Shown: one piece after another, positions 16,979 through 25,959 of the stretch
Position numbering within the stretch: position 1 is the first letter of the stretch
Layout: every line of letters begins with the position of its first letter
Origin: Ruminococcus sp.
Lineage (GTDB): Bacteria > Bacillota > Clostridia > Oscillospirales > Acutalibacteraceae
Reading direction: 5' to 3'
Length of the DNA stretch: 43,636 nucleotides
Assembly (NCBI GenBank): GCA_017384945.1
Contig: JAFNSO010000008.1
Span: 1-43,636, forward strand
Position numbers and translations under genes: made by a program
The notes under the pieces: generated by a model
Seen by the model: only the letters and a program-made list of their open reading frames with translations
Told to the model about the DNA's origin: nothing
The model's database searches: none

Positions 16979-17170
16979 ATATTTCCTGCCTGATACGTGT
17001 ATGCAATTAAAATAACCCTACAACTTTTAAATCGGGAGCTTATCTCTTTTTGCGGTGTGCAGACCTCCCCTTACGGGAAGTTGGGAGTACTAAAACAAAA
17101 AGGCGGCGCCCACCTGTCCTTCTGTAGGCAGGTTATTCAGTATTGCTTACGTTCAGGCGGGATTTTTTTA
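16979..17170 (+). ncRNA. ssrS: structured RNA, probable 6S RNA
   Basis: About 185-190 nt fold into one long interrupted rod. The closing stem is 16985-16993 with 17153-17161 (9 bp, one G-U). ACGT 16995-16998 pairs with 17149-17152, GCAAT 17003-17007 with 17142-17146, AATAACC 17011-17017 with 17131-17137, and CTAC 17018-17021 with 17124-17127. These enclose a large open central region and an apical GC-rich stem around 17060-17090. Seven Ts follow the closing stem. Rod shape, central bubble, length and self-termination fit bacterial 6S RNA, which binds sigma-A RNA polymerase. The 6S name is from architecture and remembered sequence features, not a covariance search. Confidence 0.6.
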
Positions 17171-17194
17171 ATTTTTTTGATTTGAGGAGTATAT

Positions 17195-18157
17195 ATGAAA
17201 ATTTCAGTTTTGGGTACAGGCCGCTGGGGCAGCTGCATCGCTTGGTACCTTGACAGAATCGGCAACGAGGTTGTTTCCCGCGGAATCGAGTCCGCGCCCG
17301 ATTTTCAGCAGCTTTATAAAACTCACAAAAACGATTACCTCTCCTTCCCCGACTCAATCGAGGTCACGTCTGACCTTGAGTACGCTGTCAGCAGGGCTGA
17401 GGTTATTATTATATCAATTTCGTCCCAGCATCTGCGCGACTATATGGGAGAAATCAGCAAGTATAACCTCGACGGAAAAACCTTTGTGCTGTGTATGAAG
17501 GGCGTCGACGTAAAAACGGGCAAAAGGCTCTCTGAGGTTATGGAGGAATTTGTCGATATCGAAAAGACTCCCGTAGCCGTCTGGGTCGGACCCGGCCACC
17601 CGCAGGATTACGTCAGAGGTATTCCGAACTGTATGGTAATCGACAGCAAAAACGAAGAGGTAAAGAGAAAACTCGTTAAAGAGTTCAGCTCGGATTTGAT
17701 TCGCTTCTACATAGGCACCGACCTTATCGGTAACGAGCTCGGAGCCGCGGCGAAAAATGTCGTCGGTATCGCGGCGGGCTTTTTGGACGGTCTCAATATG
17801 ACCTCGCTGAAGGGCGCGCTGATGTCGAGAGGAACAAGGGAAATCGGCAGACTGATAAAGGCTTGCGGAGGAAATGAAATGAGCGCCTACGGTCTTTGCC
17901 ATCTGGGAGATTACGAAGCGACGCTCTTCTCCCCCTGGAGCCACAACAGAAAGTACGGCGAGGATCTCGCGCGGGGCAAAAAGTTTGAAAAGCTTGCCGA
18001 GGGCGTTATGACCTCAAAGGCGTTAAAGCTCCTCGGAGACCGCTACGGCGTGGATTTACCGATCGTAAACGGAGTATACAACGTTCTCTTCAACGAAAAG
18101 GAAATCACCGACGAGCTCGGAAAGCTCTTTATGCGTGATGTAAAGGAAGAATTCTGA
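17195..18157 (+). CDS. gpsA: NAD(P)-dependent glycerol-3-phosphate dehydrogenase
   Basis: Reduces dihydroxyacetone phosphate to sn-glycerol-3-phosphate for phospholipid synthesis. The 320-aa protein begins with the Rossmann motif VLGTGRWGS (residues 5-13). It has VWVGPGHPQDY, with Gly-His in place of the usual GPS/GPNF type, and the active-site block ELGAAAKNVVGIAAGF, with the catalytic lysine in AAKN. This is followed by ALMSRGTREI. Length is slightly under the usual ~330. The ribosome-binding site is GAGGAGTATAT. The stop overlaps the flavodoxin start by one base (TGATG), so they form an operon. Confidence 0.92.
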   Translation: MKISVLGTGRWGSCIAWYLDRIGNEVVSRGIESAPDFQQLYKTHKNDYLSFPDSIEVTSDLEYAVSRAEVIIISISSQHLRDYMGEISKYNLDGKTFVLCMKGVDVKTGKRLSEVMEEFVDIEKTPVAVWVGPGHPQDYVRGIPNCMVIDSKNEEVKRKLVKEFSSDLIRFYIGTDLIGNELGAAAKNVVGIAAGFLDGLNMTSLKGALMSRGTREIGRLIKACGGNEMSAYGLCHLGDYEATLFSPWSHNRKYGEDLARGKKFEKLAEGVMTSKALKLLGDRYGVDLPIVNGVYNVLFNEKEITDELGKLFMRDVKEEF

Positions 18158-18645
18158 TGAAAACGGCGATTGTATATTACTCTATGCTCGGCAACACCGA
18201 TTACGCTGTTAACAAAATCAAAAACGCGATAGACTGCGACGTAATCAGACTGACCCCCGAGAAGGCTTACCCCGACAAGGGCTTCAAAAAATTCCTCTGG
18301 GGAGGAAAAAGCGCCGTTATGGGTGAAAAACCGAGGCTTCTTCCCTATCGCTTTGAGTATGATAAGTACGACAGAGTGATTTTCGGCACGCCTGTTTGGG
18401 CAAGCAGCTTCGCGCCGCCGCTGAGAACCTTTATTGAGGAAAACCGCGGCGGTCTTAAAGGCAAAGACTTTTCGCTGATTATGTGCTGCAGCGGAGGCGG
18501 AACCGACAAAGTCACGGAAAAGCTCAAAAAGGCGCTCGGAGTCGATAGTCTTACGGCACAGGTAACCCTGATTGACCCCAAGGATAAGCCGAGCGAGGAA
18601 AACGAAAGCAAAATCAAAGAGTTTATTACCAAATTAAAAGGCTGA
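18157..18645 (+). CDS. flavodoxin family protein
   Basis: This 162-aa protein binds FMN and probably carries electrons or acts as an NAD(P)H-linked quinone/flavin partner. The N-terminal VYYSMLGNTDYAV matches the phosphate-binding loop, although the classic S/T-x-T-G-x-T is altered to SMLGNT. The ring-stacking region is FGTPVWASSFAPPLRTFI, common in the flavodoxin_4 (YwqN-like) group. Its start overlaps gpsA by one base. The last codons, Lys-Gly-stop, lie inside the following terminator. Confidence 0.88.
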   Translation: MKTAIVYYSMLGNTDYAVNKIKNAIDCDVIRLTPEKAYPDKGFKKFLWGGKSAVMGEKPRLLPYRFEYDKYDRVIFGTPVWASSFAPPLRTFIEENRGGLKGKDFSLIMCCSGGGTDKVTEKLKKALGVDSLTAQVTLIDPKDKPSEENESKIKEFITKLKG

Positions 18646-18664
18646 CCGTTTTTGGTCAGCCTTT
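18637..18664. terminator. terminator overlapping flavodoxin stop codon
   Basis: AAAGGCTGACC (18637-18647) pairs with GGTCAGCCTTT (18654-18664) around GTTTTT. It serves convergent flavodoxin and AGCS genes. The stem sequence is the same as that of the terminator at 3318-3343. Confidence 0.85.
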
Positions 18665-18666
18665 AC

Positions 18667-20085
18667 TTACTTCCAGAAGCTCAACTTTGAATCGTCGAGC
18701 CCTATATTCCTTGCTTTAAAATGCGGATTGAGTCCGTTTTTCTTTTGCTTTTCGTAGTCTCTGAGCGCCTTTATCGCTATACCCGAAAGAATCGCGCAGC
18801 ACGGAATGTTTATAAGTGTCATACCGCCCATTGTAATGTCCGCCATTGTCCACGCAAAGCTCATCGGCATAAGAGCGCCGAGGAAAATAACAATTACACA
18901 ACCCGCGTAAAAGAAGCTCATAAACTTCTTTGAGGGCTTTTTCTTTTTGTTCATATACGCGAGCGCGTTGTCAACATAATAAAGATTACCAATCAGAGTT
19001 GTAAACGCGAAAAGCACCATCGCGAAGGTAATGAACATCGGGCCAAAGTCGCCAAGCACGGTCGAAACAGCCGACTGAACGTAGGGCGCGCCCGAAACCT
19101 CCTCGCTGATGCCTACGCCCGAGGTAAGGCACATAAGCGCTGTGGCGGTGCAAAGGAGCATTGTATCAATATAAACGGAAACGGTCTGCACAAGGCCCTG
19201 CTTTACGGGGTGGGTTACGTCCGCTGACGCGGAGGCGTTAGGCGCAGAGCCGACGCCCGCTTCGTTTGAGTAGAGACCTCTTTTGATACCGTAAACCATA
19301 CACGAACCGCTGAGTCCGCCGAAAATCGCCCTGAAATCGAAAGCGTCCTTAAAAATCATCGCGAAGGTGTTCGGGATATTCGGAATATGAGCAAAAATGA
19401 TAATCAGCGAAACAAGAACATAGCCGAGTCCCATAAAGGGCACGACCTTTTCGGTGAGCTTGATGATTCTCTTTCCGCCGCCGAAGAGACAAATTCCAAC
19501 AGCCAACGCGAGAATCAAGCCCACGATAACGGGAGTCCATGTCTCATTGTAGAAACCGTAGACCTCAAAGGACGACTGCAAATTGTAGGAGCAAAGCAGG
19601 TTGAAGCCGAAGGCGTAAGTAGCGATAAGGAATATACAGAATATAACCGAAATAACGGGCTTTCTGAGCGCCTGCTCAATGTAATAAGCGGGACCGCCGT
19701 AGCTGTTGCCGTCCTTGTCCCTGCGCTTGTAAATCTGCGCGAGCGTACTCTCGATAAACGCCGAGGAAGCGCCGATAATACACATCAGCCACATCCAGAA
19801 GCACGCTCCGGGGCCGCCGAGACAAATCGCCGTGGAAACGCCGACTATGTTGCCCGTACCGACACGCGAGGCAGTGGACACCATCAACGCCTGAAAGGAC
19901 GAGACCTTCTGATCGCCCGAGGGCTTTTCCATAATCAGTCTGCACGACTCGCCGAAAAGACGAATCTGAACGCCGCGCGTGCGGAAGGTAAAGAACAAGC
20001 CCGCCGCCGCGAGAACGATTATGAGTATCGGATAATACATCACGTCGTCCACAGCGTTAAAAAAGTTAAATATTGAGTCAAGCAT
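18667..20085 (-). CDS. alanine/glycine:cation symporter (AGCS family)
   Basis: This 472-aa membrane protein imports small neutral amino acids, probably with Na+. It has about ten or eleven transmembrane segments. The family signature GTGNIVGVSTAICLGGPGACFWMW is visible (in part TGNIVGVSTAICLGGPG), as are the YGGPAYYIE and KRGLYSNEAGVGSAPNASA blocks. Length is normal. The gene has its own promoter and shares a terminator with the flavodoxin. Substrate within the family (alanine or glycine) is not resolved. Confidence 0.94.
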   Translation of the reverse strand: MLDSIFNFFNAVDDVMYYPILIIVLAAAGLFFTFRTRGVQIRLFGESCRLIMEKPSGDQKVSSFQALMVSTASRVGTGNIVGVSTAICLGGPGACFWMWLMCIIGASSAFIESTLAQIYKRRDKDGNSYGGPAYYIEQALRKPVISVIFCIFLIATYAFGFNLLCSYNLQSSFEVYGFYNETWTPVIVGLILALAVGICLFGGGKRIIKLTEKVVPFMGLGYVLVSLIIIFAHIPNIPNTFAMIFKDAFDFRAIFGGLSGSCMVYGIKRGLYSNEAGVGSAPNASASADVTHPVKQGLVQTVSVYIDTMLLCTATALMCLTSGVGISEEVSGAPYVQSAVSTVLGDFGPMFITFAMVLFAFTTLIGNLYYVDNALAYMNKKKKPSKKFMSFFYAGCVIVIFLGALMPMSFAWTMADITMGGMTLINIPCCAILSGIAIKALRDYEKQKKNGLNPHFKARNIGLDDSKLSFWK

Positions 20086-20121
20086 TACTAATCCCCCGTT
20101 TTTTGTCGAAAAGTTATGTCA

Positions 20122-20150
20122 ATTATAACGGAAAATCAACAAAAATGCAA
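20122..20150 (-). promoter_or_regulatory. sigma-A promoter for AGCS symporter
   Basis: TTGCAT (20145-20150, minus strand), a 17-nt spacer and a perfect TATAAT (20122-20127) lie about 37 bases upstream of the start codon. Confidence 0.75.
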
Positions 20151-20182
20151 GTAATTATTCATTTTTAACGGAATAAACGCAA

Positions 20183-20209
20183 AAAAGAGCAGGAGCGCAT
20201 TGCTCCTGC
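20183..20209 (-). terminator. groESL terminator
   Basis: GCAGGAGC (20189-20196) pairs with GCTCCTGC (20202-20209), followed on the minus strand by TCTTTTTT, shortly after the groEL stop. Confidence 0.85.
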
Positions 20210-20225
20210 CCTGTTACTAAATATA

Positions 20226-21878
<1,653 letters not shown>

Positions 21879-21883
21879 TCAAA

Positions 21884-22171
21884 TTAATCTTCAACCGTTG
21901 CCAGAATGTCAGACTGCTTGACGATTGTAAATTCCTCGCCGTCGAGCTTGACCTCGGTGCCCGCGTATCTGGACGCGATAACCTTGTCGCCGACCTTTAA
22001 AAACATTTCAACCTTCTCTCCGTCGACAACACCTCCGGGACCTACAGCCACAACTGTAGCGAACTGGGGCTTTTCCTGCGCTGATGATGTAAGGATAAGT
22101 CCGCCTACGGTTTTTTCCTCGGCTTCCTCAACCTTGAGCACTACGCGGTCAAGTAATGGTTTGATTGTCAT
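21884..22171 (-). CDS. groES: co-chaperonin GroES (10 kDa)
   Basis: Heptameric lid of the GroEL chamber. The 95-aa protein has the typical IKPLLDRVVLKVEEAEEKTVGGLIL N-terminus (in part KPLLDRVVLK), the mobile loop around ETVGGLIL, and the VIASRYAGTEVKLDGEE region. The AAGGAGGAC ribosome-binding site lies seven bases before ATG. It is first in the groESL operon. Confidence 0.97.
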   Translation of the reverse strand: MTIKPLLDRVVLKVEEAEEKTVGGLILTSSAQEKPQFATVVAVGPGGVVDGEKVEMFLKVGDKVIASRYAGTEVKLDGEEFTIVKQSDILATVED

Positions 22172-22204
22172 ATATAGTCCTCCTTATGATAATGTACCTA
22201 AAGA

Positions 22205-22231
22205 TTAGCACTCTAATTCCCTGAGTGCTAA
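22205..22231. promoter_or_regulatory. CIRCE operator (HrcA binding site)
   Basis: TTAGCACTC-N9-GAGTGCTAA is a perfect match to the CIRCE consensus. It sits right at the expected transcript start of groESL, where HrcA represses heat-shock genes. Confidence 0.97.
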
Positions 22232-22235
22232 ATAT

Positions 22236-22264
22236 ATTATAGACCCATTTTTTAGAAAAATCAA
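22236..22264 (-). promoter_or_regulatory. sigma-A promoter for groESL
   Basis: TTGATT (22259-22264, minus strand), a 17-nt spacer and a perfect TATAAT (22236-22241) lie immediately upstream of CIRCE. Confidence 0.85.
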
Positions 22265-22314
22265 GTGTATTTTGACTTTTTTTGACTTTTGTACATAAAA
22301 ATTTAAAAATGAAT

Positions 22315-22345
22315 TTCGGGCAGAAGCGCGACGCTTCTGCCCGAA
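22315..22345 (-). terminator. terminator after LRR protein gene
   Basis: TTCGGGCAGAAGC (22315-22327) pairs with GCTTCTGCCCGAA (22333-22345) around GCGAC, three bases past the stop at 22349. An A/T-rich run follows on the minus strand. A related hairpin occurs at 40147-40188. Confidence 0.85.
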
Positions 22346-22348
22346 GGA

Positions 22349-25300
22349 TTATTTAAGCTTGATTTTAACTGATTTATTAACGGTTTTTGAATTATAATCC
22401 GCGTTGCCCTTGGCGGTTATACTTACCTTGATCGTGTATGTGCCCTTCTTAGCCTTCTTCCACTTCTTAACGGAGAGAACTCCCTTCTTTGAGATCGAAA
22501 GGTACTTTTTGATTGCCTTTTTAGCGGATTTGATTTTGAAACTGAGTTTACCCTTTGCGCCTGTCACCTTGAAGGTCGCGGCGGTCTGAGCCTTTTTCTT
22601 TAACTTCTTGAGGCTAACCTTCTTAGCCGCGGTCACCTTGACCTTGATCGGGTTATCCTTTTTCTCCGACACGACTGCGGGAGCCTTTGTCGCGGGCTCG
22701 GTCGTCAAAGCGGAGGTCGTCGCTTCGGTCGCGGGGGTCTCGCCGTAGATTTTGCCGTCGAAGGTCACGATTTTTCCGAACTGCTCGGGGGTGAGGGTTA
22801 TCTGGCTCTTCCACGTGTCGCCGTCGAAGAACTGATACTGAACAGAGACTGGAGTTATATCCGCGGGGATATCAACCGAGTAGACAGGCATGCCGTCGAC
22901 AATCATCGGGGACGCGGTCATCGTGAAGGCGTGGTACTGACCGCCTTTGTCGAGGACTACGACCTTGATTGTGCCGCTCTGCTGTTCCTTGCTCGGGATG
23001 TAGGAGAAGGTCTGGGTCTTAGCGGGCGCGGTTGTTTCCTCGGAGTGAGGAGTCTTTGTCTCCCCTGTGTCGGGTTCGGTTGTTTCGGCGGGGTCGGTCG
23101 GCTTTGAGAAGTCGGGAGCCGTTGACTCGGCGGGGTCGGTCGGCTTTGAGAAGTCGGGAGCCGTTGACTCGGCGGGCTCTGTCGACTTTGAGGATTCGGG
23201 AGCCGTAGTCTCGGCAGGCTCGGTCGTTTTTGTCTCGGAGGTGGCGTCAGCCGTAACGTCCGATGTTGTCGACTCGGCAGCTTCCGTCGCAGCGGTTGTA
23301 GGCTCAACGTAGAAGCCGTTCTGCTTGGCGTAGAAGAGACCCTCGTTGTCCCGGTCATCCCTTACAATGAGCTTGAAGCCGTCTACCTTTGTATTCGGGT
23401 CGATATAACCAAAGGCGAAAATGCCGATTTTCTGAACAAACATCTCAATATTGACCGTTTTTAGACTCGGGCAGTTGAAGAACGCGAAGCTGCCGATTTC
23501 CTTTGTGCTAACTCTGTTATCGAAGCCGATTTTCTCGAGGCTCGCGCAGTTCTGGAAAGCGCACTCTCCTATCATATTTGATGCAGAGATCATTACGGAT
23601 TTGAGGTTCGGGCAGTCCCTGAACGCGTAGCCGTCGATGTCGGGGGCGCCCTTAAAGCTTACCTCCGTTATGCTCTCGTTGCGGGCGAAGGAGTCCGCGC
23701 CTATGAGGACAACCTTCTTGCCGCCGAGCTTCGAGGGAATCTTAACGGTCGAGGAATTACCGTTGTACTTGGTGATTACCGTACCCTCGCCGTCGTCGGT
23801 GAGATTATACTCATACTCACCCATAGACTTGAAGCCGTTGTCCTTGGCGTAGGTCTCGGCGACGGTGTCGTTTTCGCCGAGGATAGTGAAGTTTTCAACG
23901 GGGATTTCATTATATCCTGAATATCTGTAACCAAACGCGTTCGCGCCGATTTTCTGAACAGACGCGGGGATTGCCTGACGCTCTATATTACTATCAACAA
24001 AAGCTCCCTCGTCAATCATTATAACGCTTTCGGGAATATAAAAGCTTTTTAATCCGGCTGCAGCAAATGCAAATCTGTGGATTCGCGCGAGTTTCGGATT
24101 ATCGCCGAAGCTGACCTTTCCCAACTTGACGCAGCTTCCAAACGCGTATTCCCCGATTTCAATGATATTGTCGGGTATCGTTATTTCTTCAAGAGCATCA
24201 CAGCCAAAAAACAAATAATCACTTATTTTTGTTATTCCGCTGCCGAGCTTTACCGATGTCAGGGCATAATCGTAACCAAACGCATACTCTCCGATTTTGG
24301 TTACGCTGTCGGGGATCGTTATTTCCTCAAGCGCGTCGCAACTTTTAAACATTTTTGCACCAATCACCGTCAGGCCATCGGGAATAACAACCTTCTTTAA
24401 TGCCTTACAGTAATAAAACACAAATTCGCCTAATGTCTTTAAGCCTTTTCCGAGAACGACCGTCTCAAGACTAATGCATTCCTCAAACGCGCTTTCTCCG
24501 ATTGATTCAACAGAGTCGGGAATCGTGACGGACTTGAGTCTTAGTGTCTGCGCAAAGGCTATTTCACCGATTACTTTCACAGTATCGGGAATCGTAACGG
24601 TCTCGAGCCACGGATTTTCCTTAAACGCCGATTCGCCGATTTCGGTTATTTTTTTGCCGTCGATTTCTTCGGGAATAACAAGATCCTTGTCAGCTCCGTT
24701 GTAGCGCTTGATTCTGAGCGTTCCGTCCGAAAGCGTCTCGGTCACAAATGTATCTTCAAAATCGGGGCGTATCAAAATTTCAATACAATCGGGATCTCCC
24801 GCGGTGTACTTAATATATCCGTCATCACGAACCTTTCCGTCATACGTAACGGGAAACGAGCCCAACGAGTTAAGAGGGGTGTAACTCGTACAGGTTTTGA
24901 CGCTTTTCGGGAAGCAGTAGCCTTCCTTCGGCTCAACGCTGAAACGAATGTAATAATCTCGCTCGGGGTCAATATATCCCTCGCTATCCGCGCGCTTAAA
25001 GTTGCCGTATTCATAATACCTCAAATCGGACGAATTTTCTTTTTTGCAGCCCTCGCCGACAACATCGCCGCCGTCGCCGATAATCAAATCCATCCCTGAC
25101 TCCTCAGTGTTATAATCAAGCTTTACGCCGCATTTCAACCCGACGCCTTTGAGCTCGATGAGGGGGTTGGGGTTCTTTACGCCGCAGCCGTTGAGACAGT
25201 ATTCGGCATTGTTGGAAAAATCGTGACCCGTCGCGTCGATAGACTCGGTTTTGAGGAGCAGACCGCAGACGTTGCAGTGAAGCTCACGCTCGCCGTCCTT

Positions 25301-25720
25301 GGTACAGGTCGCGGGTATGCCTGTTTTCCATACGGCGTGCTCGTCGTTGACACCGTTAAGAATCTGCTCGTGGATAGTTGGTTTGTAGTAATCGTAGCCC
25401 TCGTCCTCGCCGCATTTTGTACACAAATAGCGCACGATACCCTCTTCGTTGCAGGTAGGTGTTTTTTTTAAGACCTCTTTATTAAAATCGTGGGAGTCAT
25501 ACCATCTTATAACTATTGTCTCCAGAATCGTACCGCAGTCCCAACAGAACTTATTCTTAATTCCGTCGGTTTTGGTCGAGCAGTCCGCCTCTCTTTCGGT
25601 ATTCCAAGAATAATTCTCGTGAGTGCAGGCAGCGCTGACCGAAAGCGGCAGAGCCGTGAACGCCGAAAGAACCATGAGCGCTGAAAGAATAGCGGCGATA
25701 AACCGCAGTGTTTTTTTCAT
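22349..25720 (-). CDS. secreted BspA-type leucine-rich repeat protein
   Basis: A 1123-aa exported surface protein. Signal peptide at residues 1-31 (ends VSAA). Residues ~31-185 are Cys/His-rich, with repeated CxxC units (CWDCG, CTKCG, CNVCG, CLNGCG) resembling zinc-ribbon-like linkers. From ~330 to ~795 come many LRR_5 units with IPDSVTKIGEYAF-like repeats. A Thr/Pro/Glu linker (~805-900) follows, then a ~95-residue module (SYIPSKEQQ ... FDGDTWKSQ ... IYGE). The last ~104 residues are a very basic Lys-rich beta-type tail. BspA-like proteins mediate adhesion to host or matrix surfaces. It has no LPXTG, dockerin or SLH domain, so anchoring is unknown. The module and tail are shared with the neighbour at 25960, so the two are paralogues. 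Confidence 0.88.
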   Translation of the reverse strand: MKKTLRFIAAILSALMVLSAFTALPLSVSAACTHENYSWNTEREADCSTKTDGIKNKFCWDCGTILETIVIRWYDSHDFNKEVLKKTPTCNEEGIVRYLCTKCGEDEGYDYYKPTIHEQILNGVNDEHAVWKTGIPATCTKDGERELHCNVCGLLLKTESIDATGHDFSNNAEYCLNGCGVKNPNPLIELKGVGLKCGVKLDYNTEESGMDLIIGDGGDVVGEGCKKENSSDLRYYEYGNFKRADSEGYIDPERDYYIRFSVEPKEGYCFPKSVKTCTSYTPLNSLGSFPVTYDGKVRDDGYIKYTAGDPDCIEILIRPDFEDTFVTETLSDGTLRIKRYNGADKDLVIPEEIDGKKITEIGESAFKENPWLETVTIPDTVKVIGEIAFAQTLRLKSVTIPDSVESIGESAFEECISLETVVLGKGLKTLGEFVFYYCKALKKVVIPDGLTVIGAKMFKSCDALEEITIPDSVTKIGEYAFGYDYALTSVKLGSGITKISDYLFFGCDALEEITIPDNIIEIGEYAFGSCVKLGKVSFGDNPKLARIHRFAFAAAGLKSFYIPESVIMIDEGAFVDSNIERQAIPASVQKIGANAFGYRYSGYNEIPVENFTILGENDTVAETYAKDNGFKSMGEYEYNLTDDGEGTVITKYNGNSSTVKIPSKLGGKKVVLIGADSFARNESITEVSFKGAPDIDGYAFRDCPNLKSVMISASNMIGECAFQNCASLEKIGFDNRVSTKEIGSFAFFNCPSLKTVNIEMFVQKIGIFAFGYIDPNTKVDGFKLIVRDDRDNEGLFYAKQNGFYVEPTTAATEAAESTTSDVTADATSETKTTEPAETTAPESSKSTEPAESTAPDFSKPTDPAESTAPDFSKPTDPAETTEPDTGETKTPHSEETTAPAKTQTFSYIPSKEQQSGTIKVVVLDKGGQYHAFTMTASPMIVDGMPVYSVDIPADITPVSVQYQFFDGDTWKSQITLTPEQFGKIVTFDGKIYGETPATEATTSALTTEPATKAPAVVSEKKDNPIKVKVTAAKKVSLKKLKKKAQTAATFKVTGAKGKLSFKIKSAKKAIKKYLSISKKGVLSVKKWKKAKKGTYTIKVSITAKGNADYNSKTVNKSVKIKLK
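23067..23250 (-). repeat. 42-bp tandem repeats in linker of LRR protein
   Basis: Two near-perfect 42-bp units, followed by degenerate ones, encode a 14-residue Pro/Ala/Glu/Ser/Thr block (PAESTAPDFSKPTD). The reading frame is kept, so copy number can change without breaking the protein. Confidence 0.8.
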
Positions 25721-25740
25721 AGGAACCTCCTTTTAAAAAT

Positions 25741-25959
25741 AAAAAATGAAAGATGAAAATTGGGTGGTGCTTGTAATTGCACCCCTTTTTAATGGGGTTG
25801 AAATTTTAGCGCGTAAGCGCAAGCGTTGATTTCGGGGGATGTGTCAGAGCAGCGGTCTGTTACAGCGACGTTGCAAAGGAAACAAAGTTCGCCGACATAC
25901 GTTTTGCTCCTTTGCGACCTTGCTCTATGGGAAAAGACATCCCGGAAAAGTTTTTCAAT
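25741..25959. other. spacer between the two LRR genes
   Basis: This 219-bp gap holds small hairpins (GGTGC/GCACC near 25766-25783; GCGC-GTAA-GCGC near 25811) and the inverted repeat listed separately. No clear promoter for the downstream LRR gene is seen, so the two may be co-transcribed. Confidence 0.4.
25870..25918. repeat. inverted repeat between LRR genes
   Basis: GTTGCAAAGGA (25870-25880) pairs with TCCTTTGCGAC (25908-25918), 10 of 11 pairs plus one wobble, around a 27-nt loop. It lacks a T-run, so it is not a classic terminator. Confidence 0.5.
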
